Below, in pieces: positions 33,238 to 44,332 of a DNA stretch of 64,000 bases (positions within the stretch are counted from its first letter, which is position 1; the number at the start of each line of letters is the position of its first letter). A program made the translations under genes and the position numbers. The DNA comes from Isoetes taiwanensis. Taxonomy: Eukaryota > Streptophyta > Lycopodiopsida > Isoetales > Isoetaceae. The notes below the pieces were generated by a model, which made no database searches, had not been told where the DNA came from, and saw nothing but the letters and a program-made list of their open reading frames with translations. Where the stretch lies: the NCBI GenBank assembly GCA_021234155.1, contig JAJEKV010000017.1:12839525-12903524 (forward strand), given 5' to 3'.

Positions 33238-34311
33238 TTAAGTGTTTGCCTGTTTAAGCCCAGCCATCTCCAGAAATTTCTGAAATTTTGTGCTTCCTAA
33301 TGCTTTTGTCATTGCATCCGCAATCATGTCTCCTGTAGGGCAGTACATCAGTTTCAGTGTCCCTGTTCCGAGAAGATCCCTGATATAATGAAATTTAATG
33401 TCAATGTGTTTCATCCTCTTGTGCTCAGCTGGATCATATGACACCTTCATGGCTCCCTGATTGTCGACCATTAAAATCATCCCTGTTTGTTTGTGAATGT
33501 GTAGCTCAAGTGCTAACCTCTGCAACCAGACTGCTTCATTAGATCCATGTGCTATTGCATAAAACTCGGCCTCTGTGGTTGATTGTGCAATGCACTTTTG
33601 CTTGCTGCTATTCCACCTGACAATTCCACCTGCAAATGTGAAGGCATATCCAGAAATGGATCTTCTGTCTGCATCTCCCCCCCAATCCGAGTCTGTGTAT
33701 CCAATGATTTCATTACTCTTATCAGCATCAAAGCAGATTCCAAGGTTAGGAGTTCCTGCAATATATCTCAAGCATCTTTTGAGAGAACAACAATGACTGT
33801 GCTTAGGATCATTCGAGAATTGGCTCAACTTAGATAGTGTCAAGGATAGATCAGGTCTAGTAGCCACAGCTGCAAAATTCAAGGTACCCAAGATGTTTCT
33901 GTACTGCTCATGAATGTGCAAGAGATTAGAGGAACAGGGCTCGTCATTTGCACTTAGATTGACTCCATATTCCAGAGGAGTTCCAACTGTGTTACACTTC
34001 AGCATCTCTAGCCTGTGCAATAAATCTGTTAAGTACTTTTCTTGATGCAAAAACATCTTCCCTTTTTCCCTGTTGTATGTGATTTGAATGCCAAGGAAAT
34101 GGTGGATCATGCCCAAATCCTTCATTCTGAACTGCTTATGGAGTTGTTCCTTCAATGATGCTAAGTCATCTTCTCTGGCTGATATGATGATTAGATCATC
34201 CACATAGCATAGCACAAACATTGGAACAGGCATGAAGCGAAAATATACACTAGGATCATTTACACTTGGAACCCAAGCATGAGGAGTACTTGGTTCAATC
34301 TGGAATACCAA
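33238..34311 (-). pseudogene. Copia reverse transcriptase (YVDD) and RNase H
   Basis: Minus strand. VLCYVDDLIIIS is the catalytic YVDD. MKDLGMIHHFLGIQI and the DLSLTLSKLSQFS region follow. RNase H residues are visible in YTDSDWGGDADRRSISGYAF, STTEAEFYA and DNQGAMKVS. The protein ends ADAMTKALGSTKFQKFLE.. just before the purine tract. It joins to the previous block only through a frameshift near 34300. Confidence 0.88.
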
Positions 34312-35283
34312 GTTCTGGATGCCTGCCTGAGGCCATACAGGGCCTTGTATAATCTGCAGACTAGGTTAGATCCCTGTGAAAAGCCTTCTGGTTGCTCCAA
34401 ATAGAGCTCTTCCTCAAGTTCACCATGCAAGAAGGCGTTTGTTACATCCATCTGATGAATGTGAAATTGCTGTTGGCAAGCATAAGCCAAAATAGTCCTC
34501 ACAGATGGAAGTTTTACAACAGGTGCAAAGGTCCTGTTGTAGTCGATACCATATACTTGTGAAAATCCCTTTGCCACCAATCTTGCTTTGAAGCGTTCAA
34601 TGCTGCCATCACTGCTATATTTGATCTTGAAAACCCATTTGGATCCAATGATGCTTCTGTTATTTGGTTTATTAACCAAGGACCAAGTCTTAGCTTCCTC
34701 GATTGAGGCAAGCTCAAGTTGCATGGCAGCAAGCCATTGATCTTTTTCTCTGCTATTAATGGCTTCTGAATAACTCTGAGGCTCAATGGCATGATCTTCT
34801 GTGGAGAACACATAATCCTGTAGCCAGCTGGGAGGTCTTCTAATTCGTGCAGGTCTCACAGCATCAATACTTTCAATAGCATTTTCCAAAATGTCACTTT
34901 CTTCTGTATCATCACTGTTTTCTGTATCAGCAACAGATATATCATGTTCTTCACTTCTAGGGGTCTCCCTTTGAGGTATGGACAAGCTCTTACTTAGTAC
35001 ATCCGTGTCTGCTACAATAATGAAGGTAGATGCTTCTGACTTGGCTTGGGAGAAGCAGTTCTCATATTCATTAAATTCTGCATGACAACTAATCACAAGT
35101 TTCTTGGTGGCAAGATCAATGAATCTGTATGCTTTCCTGTTGCTACAATAGCCAATAAACATACATTCTTTTGCTTGACTGCCTAGTTTAGAGCTCCCAA
35201 CATTGATTCTTACAAAAGCCTTGCAGCCAAAAACCTTCAAATGATTGAGAACAGGAGGTTTACCTGACCATATTTCTTCAGGG
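34260..35283 (-). pseudogene. Copia integrase C-terminus and reverse transcriptase, first part
   Basis: After the TAG at 35286 the same frame continues with the copia landmark LKVFGCKAFVRI, an acidic linker, then the polymerase: WAAMQLELASIEEAKTW-type start, GSKWVFKIKYSSDGSIERFK, ARLVAKGFSQVYGIDYN, TFAPVVKLPSVRTILA, QMDVTNAFLHGEL and GLRQASRTWYSRL. A frame change near 34300 separates this from the YVDD block. Confidence 0.85.
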
Positions 35284-35285
35284 AC

Positions 35286-35945
35286 CTAAAAATCAAGTTT
35301 GGCATGTGGATCTCTGTTGACCAAGTAAGCTGCAGTTGCTATGGCTTCCCCCCAAAAACAGGCTGGTACTTTCATGCTGAGCAATAGAGTTCGAGCCATT
35401 TCAATGAGAGTTCTGTTAACCCTCTCAGCCCGACCATTCTGTTCACTTGTATAAGGTGCAGTGAGTTGATGCTCAATCCCATGCTTTACACAAAACTCTT
35501 CAAACACTTTAGAGCAAAATTCTCCCCCATTGTCAGATCTCAGGGATATAATTTGATTCCCAGTACCTTTTTCAATTGCTTGTTTGAAGATGCAAAAGAA
35601 CTCAAAACATTGACTCTTGTTTTTGAGAAAATATACGAAAACCTTTCGAGAGAAATCATCCAAGAATACAAGGAAATACCTCGAGCCTGCAGAAGTAGCT
35701 GGGGTAATTGGTCCACAAAGATCAGTGTGCAGCAGTGCTAATTTCTGACTTGCATGAGATGTGGAGGCTGGAAAACTCCCTCTTGTTATTTTGCACTGAA
35801 GGCAGATGTTGCAGGGTCTGCTAGATCCTTTGCCATGTTTGAGAAAACCTTGTTTGACTAAGAAGTCAAGTCGAAAGGGAGCTATGTGCCCAAGCCTATA
35901 GTGCCACGCGAGTTTGCTCCTGAGGGTGCTTCTCCTGCATAACAT
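35286..35945 (-). pseudogene. Copia integrase
   Basis: Opens in a different frame from Gag-protease. It shows the zinc-binding region of integrase (WHYRLGHIAPFRL then CNICLQCK) and the DDE core: LLHTDLCGP (first D), SLRSDNGGEF (second D) and the E in YTSEQNGRAERVNRT. It ends at an in-frame TAG after HAKLDF (35286), after which VPEEIWSGKPP continues in the same frame. The enzyme inserts the cDNA into the host genome. Confidence 0.85.
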
Positions 35946-37348
35946 GCTTCCTCAACCAACTTTGGCACCCCAATAATCTCGTATAGGTTGCCCTTTCTGA
36001 TGGCTTGGATCAATATTTTTCCTTCCCTGCTCAACACTTCACATCTGGTGGTTGAAAACTTGATCTCATGTCCAGCATCAGTGAGCTTACTAACTGATAA
36101 TAGGTTCTTTTGCAGACCAGGTACATGCAGAACATTCTTGACAAGGTTAATAGTATTCCCAACAATGATTTTAACAATACCTGTGCCAATAGCTTCCTGG
36201 ATATGATGATCTCCCATTCGAATTACCCTAGGGCGTGCAAGTGGCTGATAGTTGAAAAATATCTCCTTCTTGGAAGTCATGTGACTTGTAGCTCCAGAAT
36301 CCACATACCACTTGGAGCTAGAATCCCCTTCCATAGTCTCCAATGCAACAAACAAGAAATCACCAAGGTCTTCAGAATTACCTTCAGTTTCTTCAACAAT
36401 GCAGTTATGCTCCTCTTTAACTTCTTCATGATGATTTTCTTCTGCAACAGCTGCATGTTCCTTGGAAGGTGGTGGTACAGGTGCAGGAGCTCTACAATCC
36501 CTTGCTAAATGTCCTACCTTCTGGCATCGAAAGCAGGTAGCTTTATTTTTGTCAAAACGAGGTTTCCGTCCCCCATTCTTTTCTCCCTTCTTTTCTTCTC
36601 TAAACATGAGCGTATCTGATACAAGATGCGCCTTATTTTGTGTCTGACGGATTACTTCAGCCTTAAGCCTTTCAAAAGCTTTGTCAAAAGTGTATTCCGA
36701 CAGCCTTCCTTCCATATTCACAACCACTCCTTCAAAAGTCGAAGGCAAGCTGTTCAATAACATGCTGACCTTCTCATCCTCGGTGATGTCAGTGCCAGTG
36801 GCCTGTAACTCGTCCAGCATCTCCCTCATGATGCATGCATGCTCCTGGAAATCCCCACCTTCAGCCAAATGAAGACTATAGAGACGTTTCCTGAGAGCAA
36901 GACGATTCCCAGCCAAATCTGAAGCATAATGGTTCAACAGAACTCGCCAAATTGCTCTAGCTGATGAAGCTCCCCTAACCAATCTTGCAGGGGCATCATC
37001 CAGGCTCGAACAGATCACTAATCGGGCTTTGCGATCTTTCTCAACAAGATCGGAAGCCGATTCATTCAAAGCAACCTCAATGGTTGCATCTCCTTCAGCA
37101 TCAGCACCCTCAACGGCGCCGGACACAACAGTGGCAGTTTGATTCAGAATTCCTTCTGAATTCACGACCTCCCAGAGTCCCTTATCCTCCAGGATCATTT
37201 GGATCCTCCACTTCCATAACATGAAGTTCTTCCCGGTGAAGCGGGGAATGAGTTTCCATTCAAAGGCATTCAAGGTGCTAACACTGTCCATCGTACAGGT
37301 ATTAAATGCAAGATTTAAGTAAGGTTTGCAAGGGACAGAGCCAGACAA
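35882..37348 (-). CDS. Copia Gag and protease
   Basis: 488 codons on the minus strand. The N-terminus has the copia Gag signature (FEWKLIPRFTGKNFMLWKWR, DKGLWEVV), then a Gag core (ARAIWRVLLNHYASDLAGNR). Near residue 265 is a CCHC zinc knuckle (CFRCQKVGHLARDC). An acidic linker leads to the aspartic protease active site DSGATSHMT near residue 345 and the C-terminal protease part (NVLHVPGLQKNLLSVSKLTD). The end overlaps the next frame by 64 bases, so the polyprotein is broken here unless a ribosomal frameshift occurs. Gag packages the RNA in cytoplasmic particles. Confidence 0.9.
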   Translation of the reverse strand: MSGSVPCKPYLNLAFNTCTMDSVSTLNAFEWKLIPRFTGKNFMLWKWRIQMILEDKGLWEVVNSEGILNQTATVVSGAVEGADAEGDATIEVALNESASDLVEKDRKARLVICSSLDDAPARLVRGASSARAIWRVLLNHYASDLAGNRLALRKRLYSLHLAEGGDFQEHACIMREMLDELQATGTDITEDEKVSMLLNSLPSTFEGVVVNMEGRLSEYTFDKAFERLKAEVIRQTQNKAHLVSDTLMFREEKKGEKNGGRKPRFDKNKATCFRCQKVGHLARDCRAPAPVPPPSKEHAAVAEENHHEEVKEEHNCIVEETEGNSEDLGDFLFVALETMEGDSSSKWYVDSGATSHMTSKKEIFFNYQPLARPRVIRMGDHHIQEAIGTGIVKIIVGNTINLVKNVLHVPGLQKNLLSVSKLTDAGHEIKFSTTRCEVLSREGKILIQAIRKGNLYEIIGVPKLVEEACYAGEAPSGANSRGTIGLGT

Positions 37349-37390
37349 TGCAAGGTCAGTTAGGAGCTATACGAGAGTCGGATTATATGC

Positions 37391-37404
37391 GTGGGCCCAT
37401 AACC
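37391..37404 (-). other. Primer binding site matching the initiator tRNA anticodon arm
   Basis: The plus strand directly beside the 5' LTR reads gtgggcccataacc, which is the anticodon stem-loop sequence (CAU anticodon) of plant initiator tRNA-Met. The element RNA (minus strand) is therefore complementary to an internal part of the tRNA, not to its 3' end. That is the half-tRNA priming known from Drosophila copia and yeast Ty5. The match is 14 of 14 against the tRNA as I remember it. Confidence 0.8.
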
Positions 37405-37673
37405 TGTGAATTAGAAACCTTGATTGACTAGACGAAACAAGAGCAAGAGATTGGAGGAACAAGAGATGGCCAAAACAGTGTAACTTCATTGAGATCACTT
37501 TCATCTTAAGTATACACGAATCCAAGAGTTTTGCCACTGATCATGGAGTTATTCTTGCCATAATCTTCTCAACCGAGATAAACAACCTACTAAACATAAG
37601 TCCATAACTTAAGGAACATAATTAGCAAATAACAAGTGTCATAAACACTTAACAAACACTTAATATTTCAACA
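37405..37673 (-). repeat. 5' LTR of the young copia element
   Basis: 269 bp. It has aaacacttaac in two tandem copies, where the 3' LTR has one (plus-strand 37641-37663). Flanked by tagat at 37674-37678. Confidence 0.95.
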
Positions 37674-37710
37674 TAGATCAATCAAAAAAGCAAGCCGCAG
37701 AACAATCTGG

Positions 37711-38544
37711 TTATGGAGGCACCAAAAGTAAGCTTGACTTGGGGAGGGGTGGTATTTCTAAAGAAAAAGATGCAGTGATACATGGATACATGATCGGATA
37801 TAAGTGAGGATGCTGCAAGTCCCAAAACCGAATCCCCTCAAGAAACAAACTGCAGAATCCAGCTCTGGAGGATCTGAGTTGTGGAGAGAAACGATGCTCT
37901 GGAACCCTGTAGAAAAAATTTTCACCACATGCAACTTCATTTGATCCTTGAATGCCCCCTTCACTGCTTTTGTTACTGATTCTGAATAAAATCTCAATGC
38001 CGCAGTTCTTGAATAAAAAATTGTGTCTCATGATCCTGTCTGAGGATCGAATTTGAATGAATATATTGTCAGATTGATCGGAATATCGTTCGCTCTTATT
38101 GATTGAAGATCCACGTGATACAGCGTCAAATTGCGTGTGTAATCTAGCATTTGAATCGTCTAGAAATTTGATTCTGGTGTAAATAAATAAAGCTGCAGAT
38201 CCTAGAAATAGAGGACTGGTTTCGTTAGCAGATGCTTGGATGTCTAGTAAACAGTAGGAAAATTTCTTAAATCTGATCTGCGAAGGAAGGGAGATTGAAG
38301 ACCTCGCAAATTTGGCAAATCCATCCGCTCCAATGGAGATGGAAATTGCGACAGATTGAGCACATTCGAAGGAACAACGAAGCTCTGGCATGCATGCGAG
38401 GTGATTGTCAATTACCACTCGAATTAGAAATCCAACGTAAATGACGACTTTTGTTATGGCATAAGCTCGAGAGTGTGGCTCAAAGGTCTTGCAGGATGAA
38501 CACAATGCAAACACAAATTTAGAAAGCCTGGCCAAGAAGAACAA
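37711..38544 (-). CDS. 277-codon open frame of unknown nature
   Basis: A long minus-strand frame with a hydrophobic start (MFFLARLSKFVFALCSSC) and a Ser/Ile/Phe-rich body (QIRFKKFSYCLLDIQAS). I recognise no family or motif. It lies next to the copia insertion, in what was the upstream flank of the NEK/GAD relic. The length is more than expected by chance, but codon use looks unremarkable and no intron or promoter signal supports it. It may be chance or a degenerate gene. Confidence 0.2.
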   Translation of the reverse strand: MFFLARLSKFVFALCSSCKTFEPHSRAYAITKVVIYVGFLIRVVIDNHLACMPELRCSFECAQSVAISISIGADGFAKFARSSISLPSQIRFKKFSYCLLDIQASANETSPLFLGSAALFIYTRIKFLDDSNARLHTQFDAVSRGSSINKSERYSDQSDNIFIQIRSSDRIMRHNFLFKNCGIEILFRISNKSSEGGIQGSNEVACGENFFYRVPEHRFSPQLRSSRAGFCSLFLEGIRFWDLQHPHLYPIMYPCITASFSLEIPPLPKSSLLLVPP

Positions 38545-38559
38545 GTGAGAGTTAAATTA

Positions 38560-39590
38560 AAAATCCTGGAGCTATGCAACATTATAAAAGTTAATAAAAA
38601 TGTAACACCTATGTCTAAACTTGGTCGCTATAGTAGTAGCGACCGTTTGAATTTCGGAATCCAGCGGATTGATACAGACTAGGCTGGAATTTGGCCGAAA
38701 GATTCAGCTTTGAGCCAATTTAGGCAATCCCAGCCATATTTTACGAAAAGAGATCCAATTAAGTAAAAGGCAAGCCTTTTTTCTAAGTTACAAAAAGTGT
38801 AGAAGCAAGCGAATTCAAGAGGTCATTCATATGTAGATGCTAGAGATGAAGTTTGTTCTTAAACCATTTGTTGATATAAACCCAATACATTATTATACCT
38901 TTATTCCAGACTTCTTGAATGGCCCAGAGAGGTTATCTAGAAGGATAGACAGATCCTCACAGTGGGAAGAAGAGACCGCTGTTGTTCTTGAATTTTAACT
39001 CCAGATTCATGTATAAGACTTGAGCCAGAAGTGGAGACTGATTGTTAGATATGCCTTGTTGTCTTTATATTCCAGCCTGATATTGCTAGCTGAGTGGTCC
39101 GTCGGATGGAGAGCTTTGGGCTAAAGGCCTGGTTTTGAGAATTTTTAATGTTTTAGTGTCTTTTGATTACTGGCTAACCTTTGGTTCCTAATAATAACCA
39201 CCAAATATAGATAAGGGAATGCTTAGGACCAGAGCAGGCAAGAACCGGTAAGGGATTCCGGTCCAAACTATCATGAACACAACAACAAGGAAAATACTTG
39301 GAAAATACACAAAAATATGGAGGAAATATACCAAGATCGGCGAAGAATCTAATATGTGAACAAGAATCAAGAGTACAATGGCCTGAAGGCAAGCAGGAAC
39401 ACGAGACAGATGCCTAGAAGGCTCAAGACTGACGTTGAACCGGAATGTTTCGAAAAGAAGGGGGTGCCTCCTTGTATATCTAGGCCAACAATCAGGATTG
39501 CGCCACTCCAATGGATGACATCACGCCAAGCGTCGCGCACGTATGTAGGTTCTAGAATATTTTAGAATGTCCTAGAAACAGCCGCGCATA
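38560..39590. other. No recognisable gene; small hairpin
   Basis: ggtcgcta .. tagcgacc (38623-38644) forms an 8-bp hairpin with a 6-base loop. A duplicated tract of 'gccaatttaggcaatcccagcc' type was not found elsewhere. No coding call is possible. Confidence 0.4.
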
Positions 39591-39624
39591 TGAGAAAGAT
39601 GTGAGGGAATGTTTTCAACAAGTA

Positions 39625-39740
39625 TTGGTAGCGCACTTGGCAAAGATGTGTGACTTGCAATTAGAAGGTTGCAAGTTTAACTCCTGTCTTGACCTGCATA
39701 GGGGGATAGGAGTGGCGCTAGAATTTGCATCAGACATATC
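39625..39740 (+). mobile_element. Possible tRNA-derived SINE head
   Basis: tggtagcgcacttggcaaag resembles a tRNA A box; acttgcaa .. ttgcaagt could be an anticodon-type stem; agtttaactcctg stands where the B box (GGTTCGAATCC) would be. The order and spacing (about 40 bp between boxes) fit a Cys-like tRNA. No tail or target duplication was identified, so this is tentative. Confidence 0.35.
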
Positions 39741-39829
39741 AAAGCGGGCCAAAATTTCAGAAGCATACATGGTTTGGGTAATTTGTTAAGGATTTTTGGG
39801 AGTGGTTGCATGTGATTTGAAGGCCAAGG

Positions 39830-41635
39830 AAGAAAGCAACATCATCCATGAATTTCATGGAGAAATGAGTAAAGAGATGAGTCTGGAGAGATCAAGGCTG
39901 GGGCGATCATTGCCGTGGGAGAAGCTTGGAAATCCATCTGATGGAGAACATTGTCAAATTTCTGACACGCATGATCGTGGAACTCGGGGTCTTCATACCT
40001 TGTGGCTAGCGCATATAAATCTCTTCGGACAGATCTCCATGCAAGAAAGCAGTTTGAACATCTAACTGAAGTATTTCCCAATCTTGTTGAGCTGTGAGTG
40101 CTAGGAAAGTGCGAAGATTAGTCATATGAATAACAGGAGAGTAAGTCTCATCATAGTCGAGTCCATGGACCTGGGTAAAGTCACAAACAATAAGGAGAGC
40201 CTTGAATCTGTCTAAAGATCCATCAGTTTTCTACTTTTTGCAGAAAATCCATTTTGAATCCACAAGGTGACGAGAAGCAGGCAAAGGTACCAGATTCCAG
40301 ACATGATTTTGGTCCATACACTTGAGTTTCTGGAGTGCTGCAGCTTGCCAATGAGGTCCTTCAGCAGAATTACGAGCTTGGTGAATGGTGGTAAAAAAAA
40401 CATGAGTGGCAAGGCAAGCCCATTCAACAAGACTGCTCTCGGTAAATTCAAGGAGACGTCTACTGGGTGTGCAGACCCGAGAAGAGCGGCAATGAAGAAC
40501 AGGATTGTTTAGTGGAGTAGTTGAAGGGATAAGAGGTTGAATTGCAGAGGGTGTATCAGTAGATGATGAGGTGAATTGGGCGCAGGTGCCAAGACTGGAG
40601 AAGCTGGAGCTGGAGGTGTTGGGATTGAAGGCGACTAAGACGGGCAGCGTCTGCATCAAGGATAGGGGAATCAGGTTGTGGGAGTAAAATGCTCCAGTCG
40701 ATGAAATCGGTATCTTCAAGGGGAATGGGAATGTCAGGTCATTGATGTTCAATGAACATCGGTGGAGTTGAGACTCTTGTTGGAGGTGGGATCCCAACAT
40801 TTGTAGCCTTTGTGGCTGTTCGAGTGGCCCACAAATCTACAGCGAATACTTTTATCTGCAAATTTAGATCTTTGATCTTTGGGAACAAGAACATAAACAA
40901 TGTAGCCAAAAACCTTAAGATGGGAGATGTCCAGTTTTGTGCCAAACCATGCTTGATGAGGAGGAGATCCCGGAACCGCAACAGTAGGAAGGAAATTTTG
41001 TGTGCACCACAGTGGCAATAGCTTCTTCCCAAAATTGGCGATTAAGAGAAGCCTGAACTAGCAAACTCTTAGCGCCTTCACAAATGGTCCGATTTTTTTG
41101 TTTCACAACTCCATTTTGTTGTGGGGATTCTCGACAAGTAAGTTGCCTATGAATACCATATGAAGAGCAATGATCTTTAAATAAGTTGCTCAAAAACTCA
41201 CCTCCACCATCAGTGCGAAGATACTTAAGCTTGCTGCCAATTTGGCAACCTTGTACAGAAGAAAAGCATCAAAAGCTTGACTCTTTTTCTTCAAGAAGTA
41301 AACATGCACATGTCAGCTGAAATCATCCACAAAGGAAATATAATAGTGATTCCCAGATCTGCTGGCAACTTCCATAGGACCACAAAGGTATGAGTGCACC
41401 AATTCCAAAATTTGAGTGGCGCGTGTACCAAGAGCTGCAAAAGAGTGCCTATGATGCTTGCCCAACATGCAGGCATGACAAAGTTCCAAGTTTCCAGAAA
41501 TGATATCAATTCCAATTGCTAATTTATGCTGGGGCTCCTGGATTTAAATGAGCAAGTCTCCTAATATCTAAAAAATGGACGGAGTTTCTGTAAGGCAGAC
41601 TTCATGCAAGGTAGGAACAGGAAATTGCTGCCACA
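39830..41635 (-). pseudogene. Second copia element: integrase to reverse transcriptase part
   Basis: The minus strand holds broken copia pol frames. Integrase pieces include SYGIHRQLTCRESPQQNGVV and KSLLVQASLNRQFWEEAIAT (40915-41193), then HLKVFGYIVYVL and, at 40231-40440, EGPHWQAAALQKLKCMDQNH, WNLVPLPASRHLVDSKW, a polymerase start. Readable to QLDVQTAFLHGDLSEEI near 40000-40060, after which the element is truncated; no YVDD block or 3' LTR follows. Its gag-protease half lies at 47793-49360, separated by a 6.16-kb insert. Confidence 0.8.
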
Positions 41636-42109
41636 TTTTGGCAGCATAGAAGAGCCATGTGCATGAACTACACCTTTAGCTAACATTTGGTTTGAGACAT
41701 GTGTGCAAGGGCTAATGAAGCAACAAAATTGAAGACATCTACCTTTAAAGACTCTTAGAAGACATTTGTGATGAAGACCCAAGGGAGAACATTGATTGGG
41801 TATCATACAAGTATGGCAAGGAAGTTGAGATTCAAGCAAGAAGAATTGAGCTTAGAGTGAAGACCCCTCAAGATTAGAGTTTGGAAGACCCCTCAAGATT
41901 CATTGATATATGGCTAGATCCAAGTCATTTTGGCATGAATTCTATTTCCCAAGGCTTCTTTCATATTCCTACTACCTTAAACCTATCCACGAGACACCCT
42001 ACATGCTTCATCATTCACATTTACATGCTTCATCATCATATTCCCTAGCCAAAGTTGGCAAGGAGTCTTTTTTCTAGTCAAAACACATCATACATCCATC
42101 ACACATTCA

Positions 42110-42310
42110 TTACCTTGAGAAAATGCAAAAAAAACACCAAATTTGGCAATTCCTATGGTCTAAGACTATTTTCTCTCTCTCTAAAAACCAAACTAGAGAG
42201 AGAAAGTGCACATTTTCTTCAAACAAGTGTGGAAGAGCAAATTTTAAGGTCATTACATAAAGTTCTAATGGTATATGCACAAGTGCCAAATTTGATGCCA
42301 AATTATCCAC
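42110..42310. repeat. Duplicated segment of family R (pair with 45130-45330)
   Basis: Part of the 41640-42740 block that recurs at 44690-45520, including gactattttctctctct, the near-palindrome ctctctaaaaaccaaactagagag and ttcttcaaacarytgtggaa. Similarity by eye is about 90 per cent or more. Non-coding. Confidence 0.75.
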
Positions 42311-44188
42311 ATCATCTTTAAAATGTCAAATATGATCCACATCATCACTCAAATACATCCACATCATCGTACACATGTCGTCCACCTCATCACCACATCA
42401 CAAAAAGTTTTGACTAGAAAAAAAAGTTATTTTGCCACCTTGCTTGCCACATCATCACCTCATTGTGCCATGTCATCACCCATTTGCCACATCACTCCAT
42501 AACCTTGCCATCTCACCAAAATTAGCCTTATTTGAGCCAAAAATTAAGATGCTCTTTTCGCTAAAAGATTCTCCTTTCTTATAGAGCATCAAAAAAGATT
42601 CTGTCTGAAAAAAAAGAATTTTTGAAAAAGACCTTGTTAAGACCCTCATATTCCATTCCTTCGGAATGGTGCCAAATTTAAAAAAAAAAATCCTATTTAC
42701 TAAAAAAAACATAATAACTTATTTACTCCCCCCTTGGCCTAGTCACCCATTTATCCCAATCACCTTTTGCCACATGGCACCTCAGGTGAGGTGGCAACCA
42801 CATGGAAATGGCATATGAATAAGTTATGAGTTTTAAAATTTTATTCCTTATATACCTGAGCTTTCAAATTTGTTTCAGCTTGTGGGATATTTCGAATTTT
42901 TTTCCCAAGAACCCTAAATCTAGATCAGGCCAAGATCCGAATTTTTGGCTCGATCTGGCTGACCAATCATGGATATAACATCCCGAATCACTCCCTCCTG
43001 TGCCAAGAAACCACAAATCAAGCTAAAAAACAAAAGTGGAGACCGGATTTGCCAAGAATTAAACCAAAACAGAGTTTTTTCTTGGGGGCTTTGGGAGGCG
43101 ATCAGAGAATTTGGGAAAACTTAGAGCATGAAGGACAGGTCGATTTTGATGGGAAGAGAAGGATTAGGGGCTTTTACTTGAGGATTAGCTTTCATTTCTA
43201 CTTTCTTGACATGCTTTTGACAAAAAGTTATAAAATTCTGATGATTTACCATGTTTCAATTGATATTCTGATATATTACAACCCCTGATATTGTTATCAA
43301 GTCAAAATAAATGCTATTCTACTTGTTTCATGCAAATTTTTTGATTTTTGAGCAAAATCCCTGATATGAACACTGAAATTTCACTGTCTCAAGTCTGCAA
43401 GTTTAGTCATGTCCCATATGCAAATTATATCTCCAAAAATTCTAAGCAAATTCCCATGATTCCCTTGCTATTCATCTTTCATTCAAAATAAATTTCATGA
43501 TTTTAGCATCCATAGATCCATAGTTATGGCTTTGCAAAGTTAGCTGTTCTAGAACTGTAAAAATTTCTGAGACAGTCATTGAAATTTTCTCTTCCAAGTC
43601 TGCCTTTCTAAAAAATTCATAGATCTGAAACTGCTTATCCAAAAATTCTGAAATTTTGTCAAATATATACCTTCCTATCCACATTTCCTCAATCCAAGTT
43701 TCAAGATTTTAGGATCTTTCAATCTCAAGTTACAGATTCCCAAATTTGACTGTTCCAAAAATTGCCAAAATTTTTGATACACTCATTGAAAATTGTCTGT
43801 TTCAAATCTGCTTGTTCAAAAATCTATAGTAAGCAAAGGAAGCATCCAAAAATCCTGAAATTAAGTACCAATCATCCTCTGCTACATCTTTTCTTATGAT
43901 TCCAAGTGTGAATAAGTTCCACTGCGCGGATCCTAAGATATAGATATGCAAAGTTGGCACTTCCAAAACTCTCAAAATTTCAGGGACAGTTGAATTTTTG
44001 CAATTGCTCCATTCTAATCCATCATTTACTTGACCGAGTTGGAGTTGGCTGAAGCATGTACCATTCCATGATGTAGTCCAAAGCAGTAATACATGTGCTC
44101 ATCATCAGAACATGTTTGCACGTGTGAACAGGTCATACATAGCTGATTCTACCATATTGCCACCATCCCATCATGTCCACACCATGTG

Positions 44189-44332
44189 CACATCTCATTT
44201 GCCATGTTTCCACATCCTTTTCCATCTGCACATCTCATTTGCCATGTTTCCACATCCTTTTCCATCTGCACATCTCATTTGCCATGTTTCCACATCCTTT
44301 TCCATCTGTACATCTTATTTGCCATGTACACA
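44189..44332. repeat. 40-bp tandem repeat, 3.6 copies
   Basis: Unit cacatctcatttgccatgtt continuing tccacatccttttccatctg, perfectly repeated at 44189-44228, 44229-44268 and 44269-44308, with a diverging partial fourth copy. Exact identity suggests recent slippage. It lies in the CAT-rich part of the family-R element. Confidence 0.9.

Larger units (their letters stand above)
32973..37673 (-). mobile_element. Complete young Ty1/copia retrotransposon
   Basis: 3' LTR 32973-33230 (258 bp) and 5' LTR 37405-37673 (269 bp) are identical by eye except that the 5' LTR has one extra 11-bp copy of aaacacttaac. Both start TGTTGAAATA and end ..TTCACA on the minus strand. The target duplication tagat is perfect (32968-32972 and 37674-37678). 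A purine tract AAGGAGGGA precedes the 3' LTR. Coding order is gag, protease, integrase, reverse transcriptase, RNase H, which defines Ty1/copia. The coding region carries two frameshifts and one stop. Confidence 0.95.

Noticed and set aside
39050-39130. tRNA-like phrase gctgagtggtccgtcgg..
   Set aside because: An A-box-like start, but no B box or cloverleaf could be built. Not a tRNA gene.
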